Below are positions 49,365 to 60,142 of a stretch of 64,000 nucleotides of DNA, in pieces (position 1 is the stretch's first letter; every line of letters begins with the position of its first letter). The notes below the pieces were generated by a model, which was not told the DNA's origin, ran no database searches, and worked only from the letters and a program-made list of their open reading frames with translations. The translations under genes were made by a program, and so were the position numbers. Source of the stretch: Kiritimatiellia bacterium (GTDB lineage Bacteria > Verrucomicrobiota > Kiritimatiellia > CAIVKH01); contig JAOSKE010000001.1 in NCBI GenBank assembly GCA_027493775.1, forward strand, positions 62,001-126,000. The letters run 5' to 3'.

Positions 49365-51056
49365 CTACGCGAGTGCGGCAGAAGTTCGCCGTTCCACAAT
49401 CCGTCCATGATCGAGCGCGATGACGCGATCAGCTTTTTCGATGGTGCTCAGCCGGTGGGCGATGGTGATGACGGTGCGACCGACGGCGAGGCGTTCTAGA
49501 GCTTCCTGGACGAGACGTTCGCTTTCGTAGTCGAGTGCGGAGGTGGCTTCGTCGAGAATCAAAATACGTGGATCCCGCAAAAGTGCACGGGCGATGGAAA
49601 GACGTTGGCGTTGACCGCCGGAAAGCATGACGCCGCGTTCGCCGACCTTTGTGTTAAAGCCGTCGGGCATTCGCACAATGAATTCCTCTGCATTTGCCAT
49701 TTGCGCCGCGAACCGCACTTCCTCGTCCGTCGCTTCCGGTCGCGCGAAGCGAATGTTGTCTGCAATGGTCCCGGAGAGCAGGAGGTTTTCCTGCAACACC
49801 ACGGCGGATTGCTTGCGCAGCCATTTCATATCGAGGTCTTGCAGCGGAATACGGTCAATCGAAACGCAGCCCTCCTGTGCGCGATAGAGGCCGAGGATGA
49901 GATGGGTCACCGTACTTTTACCCGCGCCAGAATGACCGACGAGCGCGATGTGTTCGCCGGGTTGGATATGGAGCGAAAAATTGATCAGCACAAAGCGATC
50001 TGTTTCGGGATAGGCAAAGGAGACATTGTCGAATTGGATTTCTCCTCGCAAGGGCGTCGGCTGTTGGGTTCCGTTCCATTCTTCGACGTATTCGGAATCG
50101 AGAAGCTCCTTGATACTGCGGTAGCTTTCTTGCCCAACGAAGTACTGTTCGCCGAGGCTGGCAAAGAGGTGGACGGGCATCATGATGATTGGAAGTCCGG
50201 CCATAAATGCGAGGAGGGTCCCGATCGTCATTGTGCCTTGTATCACCAGCCAAGCGCCGCCGGCGATGACGAGGAGGGCCAAGAATTGCGTCGAGGCGTA
50301 GGTGAATGTGCCAAAAATTGCATTGACGCTGCTCAACTCCACTTTTGAACGGGCGAATGCAGTACTTTTTTCGTCGAGATGGGCGGTGACTTGTTTTTCT
50401 TCGCCGAGACTGCGCACGAGTCGCAGTGCGCTGATCGCTTCACTGGCGGTCCCGGTTAGCCGCTCTTGCGCAATCCGCGTGTCCTTGTTTGTGCGCCGAA
50501 TTTGCGCGTAAAACGTCACGCGGATATAGAGAAGAATTGGAATCATCAGGAGCAGGGCCACCGAGAGCTGCCAGTTGAGAGCGACGAGGATAATGGAAAT
50601 ACTCAAGCTGTAGAGAATGTTCGGGAGGAACTGGTTCAACATTTGGGTCAGCGCATTTTCAACCTTTTGTGTGTCGAACGCATATTTGGACAGGAGGCGT
50701 CCCGTCTTCTGGCGGTCCAGAAAGCCGAAGTTAAGGAAGTGCAGCTTGTTAAAAATTTCGCCGCGCAAACCGGTCATCAAATCCGCCATTTCCCGCGCAA
50801 TCGTCAGAGCGCCAGCGACGGAAAATGAGTAGTGCAGGAAAAGCAGGCCGATAAAAACGGAGCTCGTCGCGAGGATGCCCAATCCGTCGCCGTTTTTGAC
50901 ATGTTGATCAATGATGATCTGAAAAAGCCACGGACATGGAGCGATGATCAGGCAGCGCAAGATTGCGAGAGTGACGCCGCGCGTGAAGCGCCGGCGCTGA
51001 CTCAGGAGCAGTCCGAATATCGTCCGTGGTTGGGCGATGACGCTATCGGTTGACAT
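49365..51056 (-). CDS. ABC exporter half-transporter (MsbA-like)
   Basis: 563 residues from the ATG at 51056; an upstream frame start at 51101 would add 15 residues. The N-terminal membrane domain (about six helices, for example LAILRCLIIAPCPWLFQIII) leads to an NBD: VSFAYPETDRFVLINFSLHI, Walker A VGHSGAGKST, Q-loop VVLQENLLLSGT, signature MLSGGQRQRLS, Walker B ILILDEATSALD and H-loop IAHRLST. It is a homodimeric type I exporter, perhaps for lipids, glycans or peptides. The start overlaps the end of a small membrane protein gene by 14 nt. Confidence 0.92.
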   Translation of the reverse strand: MSTDSVIAQPRTIFGLLLSQRRRFTRGVTLAILRCLIIAPCPWLFQIIIDQHVKNGDGLGILATSSVFIGLLFLHYSFSVAGALTIAREMADLMTGLRGEIFNKLHFLNFGFLDRQKTGRLLSKYAFDTQKVENALTQMLNQFLPNILYSLSISIILVALNWQLSVALLLMIPILLYIRVTFYAQIRRTNKDTRIAQERLTGTASEAISALRLVRSLGEEKQVTAHLDEKSTAFARSKVELSSVNAIFGTFTYASTQFLALLVIAGGAWLVIQGTMTIGTLLAFMAGLPIIMMPVHLFASLGEQYFVGQESYRSIKELLDSEYVEEWNGTQQPTPLRGEIQFDNVSFAYPETDRFVLINFSLHIQPGEHIALVGHSGAGKSTVTHLILGLYRAQEGCVSIDRIPLQDLDMKWLRKQSAVVLQENLLLSGTIADNIRFARPEATDEEVRFAAQMANAEEFIVRMPDGFNTKVGERGVMLSGGQRQRLSIARALLRDPRILILDEATSALDYESERLVQEALERLAVGRTVITIAHRLSTIEKADRVIALDHGRIVERRTSAALA

Positions 51057-51327
51057 TGTTTTCTGTCTCGTCGTGAAGGGGTGTGGGCGTGTTCGATGCA
51101 TCGCCTGTTGGTTGGACGTTGGGCGTTTGGCCGCTCCGGATATTGATCGGGCCGATCTTCTGAATCTGTTGGTCTTTTTGAATCAAGACCGCGCCGAGGG
51201 CAATAAACACGATACCGAAAAAGGCGCTTATCCAGACCGAAGCCGTCCATTCGCCCTTCTTATTTGAAGGATTGCGCATAAAGAGAGGAGGAATATACCA
51301 TTTTTGCATAAAATACAAAATTTCCAT
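51043..51327 (-). CDS. small single-pass membrane protein of unknown function
   Basis: Up to 94 residues, with in-frame ATGs at 51327, 51309 and 51279; none has a ribosome-binding site, so the start is open. One membrane helix (VWISAFFGIVFIALGAVLI) is followed by a polar tail rich in Gln, Pro, Thr and Asn. The stop lies 14 nt inside the ABC exporter gene, implying translational coupling. It may be an accessory subunit; this is inference from position only. Confidence 0.6.
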   Translation of the reverse strand: MEILYFMQKWYIPPLFMRNPSNKKGEWTASVWISAFFGIVFIALGAVLIQKDQQIQKIGPINIRSGQTPNVQPTGDASNTPTPLHDETENNVNR

Positions 51328-51465
51328 TCAAAGTGTGGTCACGCGCAAGACTCGCCACGTAATCAGTTGATTATCAGACGATTAGGAATATGCGGCGAAA
51401 ATTGTTGAATCCGATAAAATTTTTTACAAAATTTGCTTCACTACAACAATAAGGGTGGGTAGTGT

Positions 51466-51481
51466 AGTAAAGCGTTTTACT
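51466..51481. promoter_or_regulatory. LacI-type operator-like palindrome upstream of the double-GH13 gene
   Basis: AGTAAAGCGTTTTACT is a near-perfect inverted repeat around a central CG, like binding sites of LacI/GalR-family regulators. It lies 61 bp before the ATG at 51542. A weaker related half-site lies reversed at about 51430-51446. The surrounding ~100 bp are AT-rich, as in a promoter. No regulator gene is in the window. Confidence 0.45.
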
Positions 51482-51541
51482 TTTTGTGACTGTTAGTGCT
51501 ATTCAAGGAATAGGGAATATCAGGTCCCGGGAGAGATAGAT

Positions 51542-54500
51542 ATGTCGCGCAAATTCTCATTCTTGCCGTTGCTGCTTCTTGCGGCGTCCATTCTTTTACC
51601 AACGGCACATTCCGAGGTGATGTTGCAGTGGTTTGAAACCGACTGGGATGAAATGTATCAAAAACTCCCGCGTGTGGCGCAGGCGGGGTATGACCAACTG
51701 TGGATTCCGCCGCCGACGAAGGGGCCGGTTGGCACGAGCGTGAAGTGGGCAAACGTCGGCTACAATCTTTATGACCGATTCGACATTGGCGACGTGCCCC
51801 AGCGCGGCACATTAGAAACCCGGTACGGCACACGTGGTTCACTTCGCGCGATGGTGGACAGCGCACACAACCTCGGAATCAAAATCATTCCAGACATTGT
51901 CATGAACCATAACGGCAACGGGCCGGACTTCCGCGAGTATCCCGGCATGACCGCGACGGATTTTCACGTGCAGTGGAACCAGGGCTACGTGAACACGCTC
52001 AACTACCAGCGCGCGCCGCGGATGGATCAGTGGTATCACGGCGAAGGCTACGGCGGCACGATGTGGCAGGACCTCGCAAACCTGATTGATATTCGCACAG
52101 AAGACCATCCGCTCAACCCCGACCCCAAGCGTTTCACCGGCCAAAAAACGATCGAGGGCAAGTCGTTCAACTTTGTGGATGGCACGTCTTTTCTCCGCCA
52201 GGTGGGTCGCTATGACTTGTATCCTTATGCCTACACGAATGAAAATGCCGCCGAGATGCTCTATCGCTGGATCGCCTGGCTGGGCAATGCGATGGACTAT
52301 GACGGGCTTCGCTTGGATGCCGGCAAACACGTGCCGTGGGAATTTTTTGGCACACGCGGATCCGGATTCCTGCACGAGGCGCAGTGGAATTATGCGCAGC
52401 GTCGTGGCTATGGATTTGGTGGCAACCCGACGGATCTGTTTGCAAATGATCGCGACCGCACAAACCTGATGATTTTTGCCGAGATTCTTTCGCCGTGGAG
52501 CGAGATCGAATACTGGTGGGGGAACGGCACGCGCAATCCGATGCGCTTCCTCGACTTCGCGATGAAGAAGAATGCGGACGAGAGCTTCAACGGCAACCTT
52601 GCGCCACTCGGTCAGTACGGCAAGGACTTTGGCCCTGCGAACGGCGTTCTTTATGTGTGGGGACACGATGAGGCGCTGAACGCGTCCAAGGCAGACCTCG
52701 CGTATGCCTATATCCTGTCGCACGTCGGCGTGCCGATGGTCTATTACACGGGCAACAACATCACGTGGGACAACTACGGCCGCGCTCCCTATAATCCGAA
52801 CGATCCGACCAAGAACAAGACGTGGATGATTCCCGGGTATGATGCTTCCGCGTTGGGCGAAGGCGCAGGAAATCCGGGCGAGATCCTGAACATGGTGTGG
52901 ATCAACCAGAATTTTGCCCGCGGAAAGGAATACAAGCGCTGGGAGAACGACGGCGACTTCTTTGCCTTGGAGCGCTATGACGACTTGAATGGCAACGGCC
53001 AGCCCGATGCCGGCGAGGGCATCATGATTCTCGCCCTCAACGATTCGGGCAACAATCTCACCAAGACGCTGGCGTGCTCGTTCCCGAACGGGACCGTGTT
53101 GAAGGACTATACCGGCCACAACGCAAGCCAGGCGACGGTGAACAGCGGACAGGTCAGCATCACGGTTCCGGGCGGCGGTGGACAGGGCTGGGTCGTCTAT
53201 GCCCCGCTGAGCGCGGATGGCGTGAACATCACGCTGAAGGACGGCAACAACACGGCGGGCAGCATGTCGTGGGTGCATCCGTCCGGCGAACACGCAAACG
53301 ACCTGACTCAGGAAGTGATCCGCGTGACGAATAACACCATCAGCGTGGACGTTGCGGTCACGGATGTTCCCTCGGGCATCACAGTGGACAACGTGATGAT
53401 GCAGTGGGGCGACAGCCGCCAGCTTGGCGTCACCAACTTCTTCGATCAGGGACGCGGCCGCGTATCGGGCCGGTTCCACAACATGAATCGCCTGAACGCG
53501 ACAAACTATTCGCTCACCTTCTCGGCGACCAACCTTCCCGAAGGCTTGAATGTCGTCAAGGCGCGCGCCTTCACCCAGCGCCCGAGCGGCCAATCCGCGA
53601 TCTACAACACGCAGACGAAGGTCATCTATGTGGACCGCCACGGCCCGGATTTGGAATTGCACGTCCCGGCCACCTTCAAGGGCGACGCGCTTCTAACCAT
53701 CTCGAACAAAGACTTCACCGCGCACCAGGTGTTCGTCTCCGTGGATGGCGGTGCCGAACAGCAGGCCGACCAGCTCATGAAGGGCACGTTCCGTTTTGCG
53801 CTTTCGGGTCTCTCTGTCGGTGCGCACACCATCGCCGCGCGCGCGACGGAGTTCAACTATGCCGCCACACGCACGAAGATCAACGAAAGCACGGCGAGTA
53901 CGGGCGTCACGGTGCAGGCCAAGGATGCAGGTTCGCTCGCGCTCGCGTTGGCGTGCGATGACAAGACCCCGGGCGACAGCACGGCCGAGATTCCGTTCTT
54001 CAAGATGATCGCGTCCGGCGGTCTTTCGAACGGACGCTTGTACTGGGATGGCTATGAACTGCCGTGGAACGGCGGAAGCGGCACCAACGTCTTCAATGGC
54101 GAAGTCATTGCGCGCGACAACGATGGCCGCGTGGTCACCAACCGCATGTGGGGCAACTTCATTAACGGCCCGCACTTCTTTGAAATTCGCCAGGGTTCCG
54201 ATGTGGTGGTCAAGCGCGTGGTCTTCAACCTCTACGGAAACAACCACATTGATTCCGATGGCGATGGCATTCCGGACAACGTCGAAATGCCCTTCTTCGA
54301 CCAGGGCGCGCCGGGGCCCGATCAGCCGTGGCCGGGTGACAACAACAACAACTTCATCCCCGACAATAGCGAATCATGGAGCCGGTTGAACCCCTACAAC
54401 CACTCGACCTTCTACGCAGCACAGTGGGACGACCGTGGCGACATGGATAATGACGGCTTCTCGAACTACGAAGAAGTGCTGGCGGGCTACTTCGAGGATG

Positions 54501-57500
54501 GCAATATCTACAAGTACAACATCTACAGTGCGGCATCGAAGCCCTCCGGGCAGCCGAACTCACAAGATTCCGCCACCTCGGCGAATCCGGCCACGCCCGT
54601 GCCGACGCAGAACATCACCATCACCTACAGCCCGAATGAGGGCGCACTGCAAAACGCGGCGCAGGTCGTCATGCACATTGGCCACTCGAAGCGCACGGAG
54701 GGTTCGTGGCAGGGCGTCATCGACACCAACATGACGAAGAGCGGCACAAACTGGGTCGCGTCGTATCTGGTGCCCGCGAATGCGACCTCGGTGGATGTGA
54801 CCTTCTTTGATGGCGGTTCCACCTGGGATGGCCGCGATTGGCAGTTCGTGGTGCCGGGTGTGCAGGGATCGAACTTCACTATGGACGCGCGGCTCGATAG
54901 CGCAGCCTACGAAATTGCCGAATACAACGGCATGAAGCTGTGGGCGGCGGTCCGCGGCACGAAGCTCTATGTCGCGACGTGGGGGACTGGACCTCACAGC
55001 GGAATCGAGAACGACCACTTCATCTTTGTCTCGACGAACTTCGGTGATGCGTCCGCCTCGCCGTGGGCAAAACAGGGCTATGTATTCTTCCCGTCGAACA
55101 CTCCCCATCTCGCAGCAGAAGGCGGAAATGAGTGGTCCGGTTGGTTTAATGCCGTCGGCCCTTACACGAACGCGAACTCAAATCTCAATGCGACCAACAA
55201 CTATCTGGAAGGCGTGATTGATCTCGCCGACAACTTCGGCTCGATTCCGCAGACCCTCTATATGGCGGTCGGCGTGTACGGGAATAATGACGGCGATGCG
55301 CTGGTTGCGCAGGTTCCGGCCGCATGGGATGTAAATGAGAACATTGAAATCATGGAAATCCTCCGCGTGCCGGTTAAGTCGATCCGCGATGAGGATTCGG
55401 ACGGCAATCTGGATGTCGGCTCGCCGAGGCTGTGGACCGTGGTGAACGGGAACACGAATGACGCGAACTATGGCCTGCGCCGCTTCTTCATTGACGAATT
55501 GCGCAACGATCAGGAGCAGTTGACCGTGATCTTGCAGCCGAATGCCGGCGGCACGAACAAGATTACCGCGATTGAATTGTTCTCCAACATCAACCGCCGC
55601 GACTTCGCGAAGATACCGGGCGACGAGAATCCAAACGATGTCACTGCGACCTCGTTCGACACCTACTATCTCGGCTATCCGATGTCGGATATCGGCAGCG
55701 GTCGCTACTCGGTCACGGTGCCGGTCAACCGCACCGGTGTCTATCGCATCAATGCGCGCTACAAGATCAACAACGGCGCGTGGACGTATTACACGGACAA
55801 CGGCCTCCGCCGCGACACCGCCGTGGTGGTCTCGCCCAAGAAGGCGCTGAACACGACGCTCTACGAGCTGAACCCGCTCACCGCGGAAGCCACGAGCGAT
55901 GCGTTCGCCGGCCGTTCCACTTTCCAGAACATGACGCGGGACGACGTGGGCCGCCCGAATGGCATCAGCACGAACAAGCTCAAACAGCTTGGCGTGAACA
56001 TGGTTTGGCTCCAGCCGATCCATCCGATCGGGGCGGTTGGGCGCGAAATTGATCCGATCACCAGCCAGCCATACGATCCGGGGTCACCCTACGCGGTGAA
56101 GGATTATTGGCAGGTCAATGCCGCATTGGGCGCGAACAATACCAGCGCCGATGCAATGCAGGAGTTCACCAACTTCGTAGCGGCCTACGATGCCAACGGC
56201 ATCGGTGTCATGCTTGACGGCACATTCAACCACTCGGCATGGGATGCGATCGTGGGCGAGATGGCCGTTCGCATGCAGTTGAAGAATCAGCAGGGCGTTC
56301 AACTCAATCCGACCAACGCCATCTCCGCTGTTCGTCCGGGTTGGTATTCCAAGAAGAACAGCTATGGCGACCCCGCCACCTACTTCAACAGCACCAGTGA
56401 CACCGATATCGCGGTGGCGCCGGACCGCATTGACTTCGGCAAATGGTCGGATGCAGCGGACTTCCTGTTCGGGCGCTACGATGCACTCGTCCAGAAGCCT
56501 GCCGCAGACAGCAACTGGGTGTGGAGCAGCCAGTGGAACAGTCGTTATCTCCGCGAGGACGATTATTTCGAAGGCTTCTCCACCGAGGCCACGCGAGAAC
56601 TGTGGGAATACTTCGCAGCGTATCCGGCCTACTGGCTGGAGAAGACTGGTCACCCGAAGGGCACGCCGAAGAGCGAGTCCTACAAGGGTATTGACGGGCT
56701 GCGCTGCGACTTTGCGCAAGGACTGCCGAACCAGTTCTGGGAATACGCGATCAACAAGACGCGCGCGATCAAGTGGGATTTCCTCTTCATGGCGGAATCT
56801 CTGGACGGCTCCCGCACGGTCGCGGGCTCTGATCGCCACGGTGTCGGATATCGTTCTGCGCGCCAATTTGATGTGTTGAACGAGAACATGCTCTATCTCT
56901 GGCGCGATCAGTTCTTCAACTATCGCGTGTATCCGGATCAGACGTCGTCCAGCCCGAATCGCGCGACAGCGCTGATTTGGCAGGCATTCGACAAGCGAAA
57001 AAATGCATTTGAAATGTCGCCCGTTCTGCTCAACCTGATTTCGCACGACGAAGTCTTCCCAACCGATGATCAGTGGTCCCTGGCGTACGCCTATGCCATC
57101 AATGCGGCGATGGACGGGTTGCCGATGCTCTTCTACGGACAGGAAATGGGCGCGCAGAATGATTGGACGACCTACAATGCGCGCAGCGATTTCGGCATCG
57201 ATTCAAAGAATAATTTCGCCCGCTACGAAATGAACTTCGGCAAGTCCATTCCGCACTTCAAGCGGTACAACCACATGTCGAACATCTGGGCGATCACGTG
57301 GTCCACCGAGTTGCGCGAGACCTATAACCGACTCAACAAAGCGCGCCTCAACTCGCCGGCGCTGCGTTCGCAGCAGAACTACTTCCTCGCGGACAAGGCG
57401 ACGACAAACTGGAACTCGGGCATTACGGCCATTGCACGATTCCAGAAGCCGGGCGTATCGGCTGCGACGCAGGACGTCGTGTTCGTGTTCGTGAACAACG

Positions 57501-58463
57501 ACTTCCGCGCCAATCAATCGCGTGCGGCAAGCTTCCTTGTGAATGCCACCGTTGACGGGAAGAATTGGTTCGGTATTGATCCGACGCATACCTATAACGT
57601 CGTGGACATTGTCTCGAAGAACCCGACCAACCTGCTGTGGGGCGCGGGGATTGTCGGCAGCCAACTGATCGCCAACGGCATCTATGTCGGCTTCCAGACG
57701 AACGACACCTTCTATGGAGGCCAGGCTCAGTACATCCGCCTTCTGGATATTACGGCGGGTATGACGCCGACCAACGTCAACGACCTGTTCCTTAATGAGG
57801 ATCGCATTCCAGCGCCTGTGCTGTCCATTCAGTCGAACCGCACGGTGGCCGCCGGAAGCACGCTGAGCTTCCCCGTCAGCTACACCAAGGACCCGGCCGA
57901 CACGGTTACGCTCAGTGCTCTGAGCACCTTGGCGCCCAACAACTGGAGCCTCAGCGGCACGAACTTCGTGTTCACACCGGCCACGAACGAGCTGGGCGTC
58001 CACACGTTCCAGTTCAAGGCCACGGGTATTGACGGATTCGATGAGCAGACGATCACCATCACCGTCACGGCCGAGGAAGATCAACCCGGTGCCTATGAAC
58101 AGTGGGCAACCGGCCACAGCATTGATCCGAACGGGTCCGAATGGCGGGCCCACCGACGATTATGACAACGATGGTACTCCCAACCAGGAAGAGTTCTGGG
58201 CGGATACGGATCCCGCAGACAACGCCTCCTTCCCTCAGATCAAGGCGCTGACGCTCTCCGGCCAGACGGTGAACGTGACGGTGGACAAGGTGAGCGATGC
58301 AACGCGCACCTACATCATCCAGACGGCGACCCAGCTGCAGGGCGGCGGATTCAACTGGCAGGTTCTTGGCACCAACATCAGCACCACGGGTGTGCTTCCG
58401 GTGAACGATCCGGCCGACCCCGTGCTGCTCTTCAGGGTCACGGTCCCGCCGTTGGCGCCCTAA
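51542..58463 (+). CDS. giant secreted protein with two GH13 catalytic modules (one frameshift)
   Basis: About 2306 residues after joining. A signal peptide (MSRKFSFLPLLLLAASILLPTAHS) leads directly into GH13 module 1 (~25-470): DIVMNHN (~117), GLRLDAGKH (~254), FAEIL (~311) and WGHDE (~374). Beta domains follow (~550-900), then TSP3-like DSDGDGIPDNVE (~903) and further beta modules. GH13 module 2 (~1480-2000) has MLDGTFNHSA (~1557), GLRCDFAQG (~1719), MAESLDG (~1749) and ISHDEVF (~1833). A cadherin-like segment, a Ca-binding YDNDGTPNQEE and a shared C-terminal beta-module close it. The break is at 58136 (GGTCCGAA); removing the T gives DPNGPNGGPTDDYDND. It is an exported alpha-amylase-class enzyme. 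Confidence 0.9.
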
Positions 58464-58474
58464 ACGAGATACGA

Positions 58475-58510
58475 GAAAACGGCCCGACGAATGTCGGGTC
58501 GTTTTCGTTT
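58475..58510 (+). terminator. intrinsic terminator of the double-GH13 gene
   Basis: GAAAACGGCCCGAC (58475-58488), loop GAAT, then GTCGGGTCGTTTTC (58493-58506) make a 14-bp stem with one G-T pair, followed by GTTT. It starts 12 bp after the stop codon. Confidence 0.8.
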
Positions 58511-58526
58511 CCTGCTCTTTCATCCC

Positions 58527-59531
58527 ATGGAGACAGAGCGAAAAAAGCTGATTTGCCTCACACCGATGCGCAACGAAGCATGGGTGCTGGACAAATTCCT
58601 CTCCAGCGCTTCGTTGTGGGCTGATCACATCATTCTGGCGGATGATCACTCCGAAGACGAGAGCCGCGCAATCGCCCGCCGCTTTCCCAAGGTCCATTTA
58701 ATCGAGAACCCCGCCGCGGAATTCGATGAAGCACAACGCCAACGGCTGCTGCTCGACGAAGCGCGCAAGATTCCTGGCCCCAAGATTCTCTTTGCGTTGG
58801 ATGCGGACGAGTTTTTGACCGCCAATTACACCACCTCGCTGGAGTGGCAACAAATCCTCGACGCAGAGCCGGGCAGCCTCTTCTATTTGAGGTACCTGAA
58901 TGTGCTACCGACCTTCAAGCGCGCATGGATTGCGCATCGCACCCCGGCCATCTTTGTGGATGACGGAACGCCACACATCGGGCGGCGCATGCATAGCCAA
59001 CGCCTGCCCACCGCCCCGCTTGGCGATAAGCGCGAGTTGAAGGAAATCAAAATCCTGCACCTTCAATTTCTCGACTGGTCGCGCATGCAAAGCAAGCACG
59101 CGTGGTACCAATGCTTTGAACACCTCAATCTCGATCTGCACGGCGTGGCGCTGTATCGCAAGTACCACCACATGGACCGCTTTGCGCGCCGGGAATCGCT
59201 GACCGTGCCCGTGGAGGCGCATTGGACAGCGGATTATGAGGCGCAAGGCATTCGAATGAGTGAGGTGCTGCAGACGCCGTATTGGTGGGATGACGCCGTC
59301 GTGAAGATGCTTGTCGAGCGTGGCCCCGCATTCTTCGCCGACATCGCGATGTGGGATCGAGATTGGAACGCGATTAAGCGCCGGGTCGGACCTGATTCAC
59401 CCGTTGATCTTTCCGATCCGCGCAGCGCGATGCAGAAATGGATGCACCGCTATTTGTGCGCAACGCAGCCCTATTCCACGGCATGGCCGATACAGAAGCT
59501 CGACGCTGTACTTATGCGCCTAGGCTTCTGA
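58527..59531 (+). CDS. family 2-like glycosyltransferase
   Basis: 334 residues from the ATG at 58527; the longer open frame begins inside the terminator. The GT-A type N-terminus has LICLTPMRNEAWVLDKFL, HIILADDHSEDESRAI and LFALDADEFLTANY, where DADE is the metal-binding DxD. The C-terminal half is rich in aromatic and basic residues (SKHAWYQCFEHLNLDL, YRKYHHMDRFARRE) with no membrane helix. It probably adds a sugar in glycan or LPS assembly; the acceptor is unknown. Confidence 0.75.
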   Translation: METERKKLICLTPMRNEAWVLDKFLSSASLWADHIILADDHSEDESRAIARRFPKVHLIENPAAEFDEAQRQRLLLDEARKIPGPKILFALDADEFLTANYTTSLEWQQILDAEPGSLFYLRYLNVLPTFKRAWIAHRTPAIFVDDGTPHIGRRMHSQRLPTAPLGDKRELKEIKILHLQFLDWSRMQSKHAWYQCFEHLNLDLHGVALYRKYHHMDRFARRESLTVPVEAHWTADYEAQGIRMSEVLQTPYWWDDAVVKMLVERGPAFFADIAMWDRDWNAIKRRVGPDSPVDLSDPRSAMQKWMHRYLCATQPYSTAWPIQKLDAVLMRLGF

Positions 59532-60142
59532 TTTGCCCTCGGACCCGCCGCAACGCCAGCCGAGACCTCTCGTCGGTCGCGCCCGACCCACACGGATAAA
59601 TAATTTGGCGGGTTGGACGTTTCGACGGGGGACTGGATGTAGGACCGCCCTCAGCGCGGGCGGCTACAGAGGAGGGGAGACTGGATGCGAAGCGGGTGCT
59701 GTAGCCGCGGGCGATGACCGCGGGGGTGTTGGTTTCCTGAAGGTAGGGCCCGACCGCTGGGCGGGCCGAAGTTTGCCGAGAAGGTCCATGTCGCGGTGCG
59801 CCTCGGTTTACCCGCCTATGGAGGGCTGTCGCGCCCTACCTACACGGATGAATAATTTGGCGGGTTGGACGTTTCGATGGGGGACTGGATGTAGGACCGC
59901 CCTCAGCGCGGGCGGCTACAGAGGATGCGAGCTTGGCGCCGAAGGGATGCTGTAGCCGCGGGCGCTGACCGCGGAGTGTTGTTTGCAGGTAGGGCCCGAC
60001 CGCTGGGCGGGCCGAGGGTTGCTGAGAAAGTCAGGGCTGGGAGCGACCCCGCCGCCTCAAAGAGAATGTCCCACGCCCCCCCTCTCGTCTCCAATGCCGC
60101 GTGGTGGTTGTTTTCGGACTCGTTTCGCGATAGCCTGTCTGG
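59532..60142. repeat. gene-free stretch holding a ~200-bp imperfect direct duplication with REP-like elements
   Basis: About 610 bp without a credible gene. Copy 1 (59590-59786) and copy 2 (59842-60032) run in the same order: GGATnAATAATTTGGCGGGT, an almost identical ~80-bp core with CCGCCCTCAGCGCGGGCGGC (59645-59669, 59897-59921), then GTAGCCGCGGGCG (59701-59723, 59952-59974), then GTAGGGCCCGACCGCTGGGC (59743-59769, 59989-60015). The same elements occur at 47.6-47.95 kb. Many are near-palindromic and could form hairpins. Confidence 0.8.

Noticed and set aside
51839..53662. 607-codon open frame on the minus strand opposite the double-GH13 gene
   Set aside because: Antisense shadow: the plus strand carries signal peptide and GH13 regions; the minus translation is His/Arg/Val-rich without motifs.
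704..58463. Programmed ribosomal frameshifting as a general explanation of the breaks
   Set aside because: The breaks affect unrelated genes, go in both directions, and many lack a slippery heptamer. The A8 in aspS and the T7 in the GH13 gene would be slippery, but other breaks (13949, 58136, 39411) would not.
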